Origin: Chromatiales bacterium
Lineage (GTDB): Bacteria; Pseudomonadota; Gammaproteobacteria; Chromatiales; Chromatiaceae
DNA: 11,171 nucleotides
NCBI GenBank assembly: GCA_022360595.1
Contig: JAKSCN010000516.1
Coordinates: forward strand, 1-11,171
Direction: 5' to 3'
The position numbers and the translations under genes were made by a program. Under the pieces are notes generated by a model. The model was not told the origin of the DNA, did not search any database, and saw only the letters and a list, made by a program, of their open reading frames with translations. Below are positions 1 to 5,680 of the stretch, piece after piece (positions within the stretch are counted from its first letter, which is position 1; each line of letters starts with the position of its first letter).

Positions 1-979
1 CAACCTGTTCACCCGCATCCAGTCCCGCCAGAACTATTATCTCCCCTGTAGCGGCTTTTCCACCGGTACGGATATGGCGGAAAGTGATTTTGCCGGACTT
101 GTTTACGACATATACACCGGTCACTTCACTGCGATAGACCATTGCTTCTGCGGGAATGAGCAGGCGTTGGTAGTGGCCGATCACGAAGGCGGTTTTTACG
201 TACATGCCGGGGAACATATTTTTGCTCCCATCCGGCAGATAGAGGCGCACTTTGAAGGTGTTACTGGCGCTGTCCGCATAGGGGAAAATGGTCAGTTTTT
301 CAGCTTTGATGTAGCCGTTACCCGGTTGCTGTACATGCGCTTCGCCGCTGCGGCGAATGGCGGCAACCAGACTTTGCGGTACGTCGACATTGACTCGGAG
401 TTGATCCAGCGAGATACCGCTCATCATCTTTTGGCCTGGTGTGGCAATCTCGCCAAGTTCAACATGACGCTCGGTCACAATACCTGAATACGGCGCCCGG
501 ATTTTGGTGTATTCAAGCTGCTCCCGTGCCTGCTTTAAGCCCGCTTTTGCTGCATCGCGCTGAGCCAGCGCCTGCTTCAGCGCAGTGTTGGCTTTATCCA
601 TGGCGGACTGAGAGACGAGCTGCTTGGAGTAGACCCCTTTTACCCGCGTGAACTCATCCTGTGCCTCTTGCAGGCGGGCGTTGGCCGATTTCACCTCGGC
701 CTGGGCTTGGTCCAGGCTGGCGCGCTGCTGGGTGTCTTTGAGCTGGATGATCAGGGCATCTTTCTCAACGAAGTCATCAATATCGAAAAAGATCGCCTCA
801 ATTTGTCCTTGGGTTTGAGCAGAGACGGTGGTCTGATTGACTGCTTCCACTACACCGTCCAGGCGGTGGGTTTTAGGAATTTCCCGCATCTCCGCATTGG
901 CAACGGCCAGTTGCTCTTCTGCGGATGCAGGATGGCTTGCTAAGAGCCAAAGCAGAGTAAAGACGAATGTTTTTTTCAT
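1..979 (-). CDS. RND efflux periplasmic adaptor subunit (membrane fusion protein), C-terminus cut by window edge
   Basis: Periplasmic adaptor that would link an inner-membrane RND pump to an outer-membrane channel. Translating the minus strand from the ATG at 979-977 gives 326 codons with no stop before the left edge, so the 3' end lies outside. Visible parts: a Sec signal peptide (Met-Lys-Lys, hydrophobic core, ASA cleavage site at about residue 20; no lipobox Cys, so probably not lipidated); first half of the barrel-sandwich (lipoyl-like) domain at about 45-85; an Ala/Gln-rich alpha-helical hairpin at about 85-155; the second lipoyl half with the family motif RAPYSGIV at 161-168; then beta-barrel sequence with FPGMYV at 256-261. 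The pump gene should lie just beyond the left edge. Substrate cannot be told. Only a weak GAGA lies upstream of the start, but the signal peptide fixes it. Family call is secure; the specific system is not. Confidence 0.9.
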   Translation of the reverse strand, partial: MKKTFVFTLLWLLASHPASAEEQLAVANAEMREIPKTHRLDGVVEAVNQTTVSAQTQGQIEAIFFDIDDFVEKDALIIQLKDTQQRASLDQAQAEVKSANARLQEAQDEFTRVKGVYSKQLVSQSAMDKANTALKQALAQRDAAKAGLKQAREQLEYTKIRAPYSGIVTERHVELGEIATPGQKMMSGISLDQLRVNVDVPQSLVAAIRRSGEAHVQQPGNGYIKAEKLTIFPYADSASNTFKVRLYLPDGSKNMFPGMYVKTAFVIGHYQRLLIPAEAMVYRSEVTGVYVVNKSGKITFRHIRTGGKAATGEIIVLAGLDAGEQV

Positions 980-1020
980 GGTTAGAGCGGTCTCTAGCAA
1001 TAAGAATATAATTAAAGTCT

Positions 1021-1049
1021 AATATAAGTAGAATTTATTATAAATTCAA
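1021..1049 (-). promoter_or_regulatory. Promoter of the RND adaptor gene
   Basis: Read on the minus strand: -35 TTGAAT (1049-1044), a 17-base spacer, then -10 TATATT (1026-1021), five of six matches to the sigma-70 -10 box. Transcription would begin near 1014, giving a leader of about 35 bases. The surrounding DNA is very AT-rich, which raises the chance of fortuitous matches, but position and spacing fit. Confidence 0.5.
1031..1047. promoter_or_regulatory. Operator-like palindrome in the adaptor promoter
   Basis: GAATTTAT-T-ATAAATTC is a perfect inverted repeat with 8-base arms around one base. It covers part of the -35 box and most of the spacer of the putative adaptor promoter, where a repressor dimer would block RNA polymerase. 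RND pumps are commonly controlled by TetR- or MarR-family repressors, but no such gene is in the window, so the cognate protein is unknown. Confidence 0.4.
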
Positions 1050-1124
1050 TACCGGGAAAAATAAGTTTTATGAAGAAATGTGCCATTTGGCAATAGAAAG
1101 CTTGCTGATGTGGCTGGATCGCGG

Positions 1125-1153
1125 CTTACGGCGTAAGTATTTAACGATATACT
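1125..1153 (+). promoter_or_regulatory. Possible promoter of the qmcA operon with inverted repeat at -35
   Basis: A good -10 box TATACT (1148-1153) lies about 40 bases before the qmcA start. The -35 region is poor (around TTACGG, 1126-1131), but it sits inside a perfect inverted repeat CTTACG-G-CGTAAG (1125-1137). A weak -35 overlapped by a palindrome would fit activator or repressor control; this is inference. Confidence 0.35.
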
Positions 1154-1192
1154 TTGAGAGATTTTGTGTGCCCAAGTTTCAATGGAGCGAGT

Positions 1193-2113
1193 ATGGAATA
1201 TTTTGTGTTGGTTTTGGCGGTTCTGGCAGTGATTATTGTCATTCTTGGTGTGAAGCGTGTGCCCCAGGGGATGGAGTACACGGTGGAACGTTTTGGGCGC
1301 TATACGAAAACCTTACGTCCGGGGCTAAACCTTATTCTGCCAGTGGTCGATATCATAGGTGCCAAGCTGAATATGATGGAGCAGGTGCTGGACGTGCCGT
1401 CACAGGAGGTAATCACTCGTGATAATGCTATGGTCACGGTCGATGGTGTGGTCTTCTATCAGATCCTTGATGCGGCCAAAGCCGCTTATGAGGTGAATAA
1501 TCTGACGCATGCGATTCTCAATTTGACCATGACCAATATTCGTACCGTTATGGGCTCCATGGATCTGGATGAGCTGCTCTCTCAGCGTGATGTGATTAAC
1601 GCCCAACTACTGAATGTAGTGGACGATGCAACTACCCCTTGGGGTGTGAAGGTGACCCGTATCGAAATCAAGGATATCACTCCTCCCAGGGATCTGGTGG
1701 ATGCGATGGCCCGTCAGATGAAGGCGGAGCGTGATAAGCGCGCCAATATTCTTGAAGCAGAGGGGGAGCGTCAGTCGGAGATTCTGCGGGCGGAAGGTGA
1801 AAAGCAGGCGGCCATTCTTCAGGCTGAGGGCGAAAAGGAAGCAGCATTCCGCGAGGCTGAGGCGAGAGAGCGTTTGGCTGAGGCCGAGGCCCGGGCGACG
1901 ATGTTGGTCTCCCAGGCAATCGCTAAGGGTGACGTGAATGCTATCAACTACTTTATTGCCCAAAAGTATACTGAAGCGCTGCAGAATATCGCCACGGCGG
2001 ACAATCAAAAACTGATCATGATGCCGCTTGAGGCGTCTAGCTTGATCGGCTCGGTCGGTGGTATTGCTGAAGTGGCTAAAGAGGCCCTGAAGCAGCGACA
2101 GGGAGAGGTGTAA
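1193..2113 (+). CDS. qmcA: SPFH/stomatin-family membrane scaffold protein QmcA
   Basis: Inner-membrane protein of the SPFH (stomatin/prohibitin/flotillin/HflK-C) superfamily, thought to organise membrane microdomains and form large oligomeric cages. 306 residues. One N-terminal transmembrane helix (about 3-20), then the SPFH domain starting with the typical VPQGMEYTVERFGRY segment (23-37) and RPGLNLILP (42-50), with QEVITRDNAMVTVDGV (71-86) as a strong family signature. A long Glu/Ala-rich coiled coil follows, including four 11-residue repeats (about 186-229). The start at 1193 is preferred over an upstream in-frame TTG at 1154 because it has GGAG five bases before it and begins at the membrane helix. 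It overlaps the NfeD gene by one base (TAATG), implying translational coupling; the qmcA-ybbJ pair is also found in E. coli. Confidence 0.93.
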   Translation: MEYFVLVLAVLAVIIVILGVKRVPQGMEYTVERFGRYTKTLRPGLNLILPVVDIIGAKLNMMEQVLDVPSQEVITRDNAMVTVDGVVFYQILDAAKAAYEVNNLTHAILNLTMTNIRTVMGSMDLDELLSQRDVINAQLLNVVDDATTPWGVKVTRIEIKDITPPRDLVDAMARQMKAERDKRANILEAEGERQSEILRAEGEKQAAILQAEGEKEAAFREAEARERLAEAEARATMLVSQAIAKGDVNAINYFIAQKYTEALQNIATADNQKLIMMPLEASSLIGSVGGIAEVAKEALKQRQGEV

Positions 2114-2556
2114 TGGAGTGGCTGGATAACGTTACCTACTGGCAGTGGTGGGTAGCGGCGCTGATTTTAGTGATTTTCGAGGTTTTCTCGCCAGGGGCGT
2201 TTTTCCTCTGGTTGGGGGTGGCAGCGGGTGTTGTTGGCCTGGTTTTATTGGCCGTACCCGATCTCGGCTGGGAGGCACAATTTCTGATGTTCGCCATTTT
2301 TAGTGTGGCGAGTATTGTTTTGTGGCATCGCGTATTGAAACGGCGTCCGATTGAAACAGATCAACCGCGTCTAAACCGGCGTGGTGAGCAGTATGTGGAT
2401 CGGGTGTTTACCTTGGAGGAGCCGATAGTGAATGGGCATGGGAAGATTAAAGTGGATGACTCTACTTGGAAAATTACCGGCAGTGACTGCGCGGCAGGGA
2501 CCAGGGTGAAGGTGATCGGGGTCGATGGTGTTGTCCTCAATGTAGAGGTTGTCTGA
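2113..2556 (+). CDS. nfeD: Short NfeD-family membrane protein (partner of QmcA, YbbJ-like)
   Basis: 147-residue NfeD-family protein without the ClpP-like protease domain found in long NfeD proteins. Three hydrophobic helices (about 13-31, 32-49 and 55-73) are followed by a basic stretch and a soluble C-terminal domain (about 88-147) ending in the alternating pattern typical of the NfeD OB fold (GTRVKVIGVDGVVLNVEVV). NfeD proteins are genetically linked to SPFH proteins and are presumed to bind them; here the start codon overlaps the qmcA stop, so the two should be made together. The short form corresponds to E. coli YbbJ. Molecular role beyond partnership with QmcA is not established from sequence. 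Confidence 0.88.
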   Translation: MEWLDNVTYWQWWVAALILVIFEVFSPGAFFLWLGVAAGVVGLVLLAVPDLGWEAQFLMFAIFSVASIVLWHRVLKRRPIETDQPRLNRRGEQYVDRVFTLEEPIVNGHGKIKVDDSTWKITGSDCAAGTRVKVIGVDGVVLNVEVV

Positions 2557-2585
2557 TAGCAGGTGTAGTGAGCTCGGAGTGGGGC

Positions 2586-3776
2586 ATGAGTGAAGAGAAG
2601 TTTCAGCTAGCGCTAAGTGGTGGGTTGATAGATGGCTTTGATCGTGAAGAGTCGTTGGAACACCTGTGTCATCTGTTGAGGCTGTCCCCGGAGCAGGCTA
2701 ACACTCTGCTGAAGGGGAAGAAGTCGCTCATTCGTAAACCGCTGGCTTTTGCGAAGGCGGATCATCTGCGACAGAAGCTGGTGGAGCGGGGTATTGAGTG
2801 TCATCTGGAGCGGTTTGCGGTCGAGTCGAAGGCGGCTAACAGTACCCCTTCAGCAACCCCGTCTGCCACCACAGTTCAAGCTGAGCAGGAGAGCCTAGCA
2901 GAGAGTGCTGTGGGAGCAGATGCCGTTGTCAGTAGTGATTTAACCCTCGATTTTGAGATCGATGAAAATGATTTACAGCCGCAAGTTACTGAGAGAGTTG
3001 CTGAGGATCAGGAAGTTGAACAGGATTGGCCTGATGAGCTGGAGCTGGTGCCTGTCGATGAGCCTACGGATGTAATTGAAGAGCTGGAGAATGACCCTCA
3101 GATCAAAGGTGAGGAGATTATTCTGGCGTCGGCGCCACCGCCAGAGGAGGTGGTCAAAATCAACATCCCCAAACCTGGAGATGAGGAGCAGGAGGGCCCT
3201 TCGGACGATCAACCGGAGTCGGTTAATGCTGAAACGCCGTCTGAGACAGGCAAGCCTGATGCGGATAGTATGCTGAACACAGGCACATTTTTTGAACAGC
3301 CTACGGTAATCCGGCTTGAGCAGGCTAAGTCAACGCCGCTAGATTACAAACGCTATCTGGTTTGGGCTGGGGGCGCGTTGGTTATAGTTGGGGCGGTATG
3401 GTTAGCCCTACCTATGCTGACCGGCGAGCCGGAAGTTGTTGTATCGCCTGAGCCCCAGTCGTCTCCGGTAGTTCAGGTGGAAGCGCCGCCAGCAGATCCG
3501 GAGCTTGCAGCAACTAATCAGCGACTGGATGGCCTTTTCAGGTCGGTGAAGGTGTGGATGATTCAGTTCGGTTCAGGCTTTGACCCGAACCAGGTTACTT
3601 TGGAGCGTCTGCAGCAGGATCTTGGTATGGCTGATGATGAGATGGTCGATGGTTGGGGGCAGCCTTTTCAGTACAGTGTTGATGGTTCTGAATACCGCGT
3701 TACCTCTGCTGGCCCTGACGGCCAGTTCGGCAATGAGGATGATCTGACTAAACAGGGCAGTGCATTGAGAAAATAG
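2586..3776 (+). CDS. One-pass membrane protein with GspG-like (pseudopilin) C-terminal domain
   Basis: 396 residues; no known gene name. Order of parts: (1) a compact N-terminal domain (1-77) with an LSGGLIDGFDRE opening and a region rich in Leu and Lys, resembling a small domain repeated in other gammaproteobacterial membrane proteins; (2) a long acidic, Pro/Glu/Ser-rich linker (about 78-255), probably disordered; (3) one transmembrane helix (257-278); (4) a C-terminal domain (about 310-396) with D355-G-W-G-Q-P-F-Q-Y, then Y-R-V-T-S-A-G-P-D-G (to 379) and N-E-D-D (383-386). Part 4 matches the conserved end of GspG major pseudopilins, where these residues bind calcium. No prepilin peptidase motif exists, so it is not an assembled pseudopilin. 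Predicted topology puts part 1 in the cytoplasm and part 4 in the periplasm. I prefer the ATG at 2586 (GGAG upstream) over GTG at 2568. It follows the NfeD gene by 29 bases, so is likely in the same operon. Function unknown. Confidence 0.85.
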   Translation: MSEEKFQLALSGGLIDGFDREESLEHLCHLLRLSPEQANTLLKGKKSLIRKPLAFAKADHLRQKLVERGIECHLERFAVESKAANSTPSATPSATTVQAEQESLAESAVGADAVVSSDLTLDFEIDENDLQPQVTERVAEDQEVEQDWPDELELVPVDEPTDVIEELENDPQIKGEEIILASAPPPEEVVKINIPKPGDEEQEGPSDDQPESVNAETPSETGKPDADSMLNTGTFFEQPTVIRLEQAKSTPLDYKRYLVWAGGALVIVGAVWLALPMLTGEPEVVVSPEPQSSPVVQVEAPPADPELAATNQRLDGLFRSVKVWMIQFGSGFDPNQVTLERLQQDLGMADDEMVDGWGQPFQYSVDGSEYRVTSAGPDGQFGNEDDLTKQGSALRK

Positions 3777-3779
3777 GGG

Positions 3780-3796
3780 AGGCCCTTACAGGGCCT
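3780..3796. terminator. Compact hairpin between convergent genes, possible terminator
   Basis: AGGCCCT-TAC-AGGGCCT forms a perfect 7-bp GC-rich stem with a 3-base loop in the 25-base gap between the convergent qmcA operon and crp. No long T-run follows on either strand (the minus side has TATTTTC shortly after), so termination efficiency is uncertain. Confidence 0.5.
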
Positions 3797-3801
3797 GACC
3801 T

Positions 3802-4455
3802 TTAGCGGGTGCCAAAGACAACGATAGTTTTCCCTTTAACGCTAATCAGCCCCTGCTCTTCCAGGTTTTTCAAGACTCTCCCAGCCATTTCGCGTGAGCA
3901 GCCGACAATACGGCCGATCTCCTGGCGTGTGATGCGGATCTGCATGCCGTCGGGGTGAGTCATGGCATCGGGCTGTTTGCACAGTTCAAGCAGAGTGCCG
4001 GCGATTCGTCCGGTCACATCCAGAAAGGCGAGATGTCCGACTTTGCGGCTTGTATTGAGCAAGCGCTGAGTCAGTTGTCCGCCTAGCGCGAATAGAATCT
4101 CTTTGGTGTATTGTTGGAGATCGCTGTCAAATAGCTGAGCCAGGCGTGCGTAGCTGATCTCTGCCAGCATGCACTCGCTGCGGGTGCGTACCAGCACACT
4201 ACGGTTCGATGCAGGGGTGAATAGCCCCATCTCACCAATAAAATCGCCCTTGTTGAGGTAGGTGAGAATAATTTCCCGCCCCTCTTCATCTTCAATAATG
4301 ATAGTGACTGAGCCATCAATCAGATAGTAGAGAATATCCGCCGGATCGCCGGGATGGATAATGTCGGTCTTGGCCGGATACCTGCGCCGGTGGCAGAACG
4401 ATAGAAACGGTTGTAAAAAAGCCGGCTCTTGTTCTGGGGGTTTAATAATACTCAT
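3802..4455 (-). CDS. crp: cAMP receptor protein Crp (Vfr-like), global transcription regulator
   Basis: 217-residue Crp/Fnr-family regulator, close to E. coli CRP over most of its length. The N-terminal cyclic-nucleotide domain has GDFIGEMGLF (70-79) and the cAMP contacts expected from CRP: Glu75, Arg85-Ser86 and Thr135-Ser136 in the dimerisation helix. The helix-turn-helix (about 174-196) contains ITRQEIGRIVGCSREMAGR, with Arg188, Glu189 and Arg193 matching the DNA-contacting residues of CRP, so TGTGA-type sites are predicted. The segment HLAFLDVTGRIA and the TIVVFGTR end are nearly identical to CRP. ATG at 4455 is chosen; an in-frame TTG two codons upstream (4461) sits closer to an AGAGA sequence and cannot be excluded. 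Lacks the Cys cluster of Fnr. Divergent from yhfA, as in E. coli. Confidence 0.95.
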   Translation of the reverse strand: MSIIKPPEQEPAFLQPFLSFCHRRRYPAKTDIIHPGDPADILYYLIDGSVTIIIEDEEGREIILTYLNKGDFIGEMGLFTPASNRSVLVRTRSECMLAEISYARLAQLFDSDLQQYTKEILFALGGQLTQRLLNTSRKVGHLAFLDVTGRIAGTLLELCKQPDAMTHPDGMQIRITRQEIGRIVGCSREMAGRVLKNLEEQGLISVKGKTIVVFGTR

Positions 4456-4493
4456 AGGCAAATGTCTCTACGCAATACACAGTTCCACATAGG

Positions 4494-4522
4494 ATTCTAG
4501 GTTAGCTCCAGTTCGTTGTCGA
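4494..4522 (-). promoter_or_regulatory. Promoter of crp
   Basis: On the minus strand: TCGACA (4522-4517), a 17-base spacer, TAGAAT (4499-4494); each box matches five of six consensus bases. Predicted start near 4487, leader about 30 bases. No convincing full CRP site (TGTGA-N6-TCACA) is seen nearby, so autoregulation is not evident. Confidence 0.55.
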
Positions 4523-4526
4523 TGTG

Positions 4527-4535
4527 TGCTAGTCT
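4527..4535 (+). promoter_or_regulatory. Possible extended -10 promoter of yhfA
   Basis: TGC-TAGTCT is an extended -10 type element 30 bases before the yhfA start. The corresponding -35 (TCCAGT) is poor. It would lie back to back with the crp promoter, the two overlapping in the same 40 bases. Confidence 0.28.
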
Positions 4536-4564
4536 GCAAAGATCAAAAAACTTGTGAGGATGTG

Positions 4565-4981
4565 ATGAAAGCACGCATTAAATGGGTGGAGAAAACACTG
4601 ATGGTTGGTGAGTCCGGCAGTGGCCACGCGGTAGTGATGGACGGGCCGCCCGATTTCGGCGGGCAGAATCTGGGGGTTCGCCCGATGGAGATGATGCTGC
4701 TTGGCCTGGGTGGATGCACGCAGTTTGATGTTGTCCATATCCTGAAGAAAGGACGCAATAATGTGTCGCGCTGTGAAGTTGAGTTGCAGGCGGAGCGGGC
4801 GGAACAGGATCCCAAGGTGTTTACCCGAATCCATGTTCATTTCATCGTTGCCGGCGAGGGGCTGACAGAAAAGGCGGTTGAGCGGGCGGTATCACTGAGC
4901 GCCGAGAAATACTGTTCAGCCTCCATCATGCTGGGGCAGGTGGTCGATATTACCCATGATTTTGAGTTGGTGGAGGCGTAA
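4565..4981 (+). CDS. yhfA: OsmC family protein (YhfA-like)
   Basis: 138-residue OsmC/Ohr-superfamily protein. Members of the characterised Ohr and OsmC branches reduce organic hydroperoxides using two cysteines; YhfA itself has no firmly assigned role. Here Cys51 (in GLGGCTQFDV) and Cys117 (in AEKYCSAS) stand at the two positions expected for that pair, and the N-terminal part has the RPMEMMLLGLGGC segment typical of the fold. The start at 4565 has GAGG five bases upstream; an in-frame GTG at 4526 would add 13 residues with no family support. The arrangement divergent from crp is the same as in E. coli, supporting the YhfA assignment. Convergent with coq7, only seven bases away and with no visible terminator between them. 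Confidence 0.9.
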   Translation: MKARIKWVEKTLMVGESGSGHAVVMDGPPDFGGQNLGVRPMEMMLLGLGGCTQFDVVHILKKGRNNVSRCEVELQAERAEQDPKVFTRIHVHFIVAGEGLTEKAVERAVSLSAEKYCSASIMLGQVVDITHDFELVEA

Positions 4982-4988
4982 CGGCTGT

Positions 4989-5639
4989 CTATATCCAGTA
5001 GACGCTTTTAGTCATTAGCTTGGAAGTGAGATTCATCGCCAGCTTGATGGGGGCGGGCAGTGGTGCGCCACCGCCCTCTAGCGCGACTGTGGCGTGGTGC
5101 AGCTCATCTTCGCGCATCTGATTGAGGATAGCACGGCTTTTGTCGTCATTGGTCGGAAGTTGGGCGAGATGATCGTCCAGATGGGCTGTTACCTGATGTT
5201 CCGTCTCGGCGACGAAACCGAGGCTCCACTTGTCTCCAGCCAAACCGGCGATGGCTCCAATTGTAAATGACCCGGCATACCAGAAAGGGTTGAGGTAGCT
5301 CTTGCGGTTGTCGAGCTGCTTGAGGCGTGACTCACACCAAGCCAAATGGTCGTTTTCCTCTTGAGCAGCTCTCTCCATGCTTTCACGCACTTCCGGTAGC
5401 CGTGCGGTTAAAGCCTGGCCCTGATAGAGGCCTTGGGCGCATACTTCTCCCGTGTGGTTGATACGCATGAGCCGAGCGGTGTGCAGTCGCTGCTCTTCAC
5501 CCTGCTCGGTTTCAGCTTCAGCGTCAGCCGGATTGGGGCGCTCAGTCACCTGGGGTTGCCCAAATAGTGTGCGTAGAGCCTGGTCAATGCCGATCATCAA
5601 ATCGTCGGCGGATGTGTAGTGGCGTGATTTCATAACCAT
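4989..5639 (-). CDS. coq7: Coq7-family 2-polyprenyl-3-methyl-6-methoxy-1,4-benzoquinol monooxygenase
   Basis: Diiron hydroxylase catalysing the last ring hydroxylation (C6) in ubiquinone biosynthesis, before the final methylation by UbiG; it replaces the flavin enzyme UbiF. 216 residues from the ATG at 5639, usual length for the family. Diiron ligands are visible: Glu65 (in INHTGEVCAQ), Glu95 and His98 (EENDH), Glu147 (AETEHQV), Glu179 and His182 (EDELHH). A membrane-associating hydrophobic segment FTIGAIAGLAG lies at 125-135. Start choice is uncertain: ATGs at 5639 and 5633 and a TTG at 5669 are in frame and none has a Shine-Dalgarno sequence; alignment with Pseudomonas Coq7 (which begins near the RHY motif) favours 5639 or 5633. 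It lies downstream of glcF on the same strand, 41 bases away, so likely co-transcribed. Confidence 0.93.
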   Translation of the reverse strand: MVMKSRHYTSADDLMIGIDQALRTLFGQPQVTERPNPADAEAETEQGEEQRLHTARLMRINHTGEVCAQGLYQGQALTARLPEVRESMERAAQEENDHLAWCESRLKQLDNRKSYLNPFWYAGSFTIGAIAGLAGDKWSLGFVAETEHQVTAHLDDHLAQLPTNDDKSRAILNQMREDELHHATVALEGGGAPLPAPIKLAMNLTSKLMTKSVYWI

Positions 5640-5680
5640 TAGGGTAAGAAAAAGTGATCGGGCTGCCAAGTAGTTAGTAG

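Noticed and set aside
668..943. Plus-strand open frames at 74-487, 439-651 and 668-943
   Set aside because: All lie antisense to the efflux adaptor, whose minus-strand frame has a signal peptide and family motifs throughout; the plus-strand products match no family pattern.
1607..2008. Minus-strand open frames of 133 and 80 codons inside qmcA
   Set aside because: Opposite-strand shadows of the Glu/Ala-rich coiled-coil region; biased codons there keep other frames open. No ribosome binding site or family features.
4520..4545. Possible CRP binding site TGTGT...TGCAA between crp and yhfA
   Set aside because: Only half a site; the second half lacks TCACA and the spacing is off.
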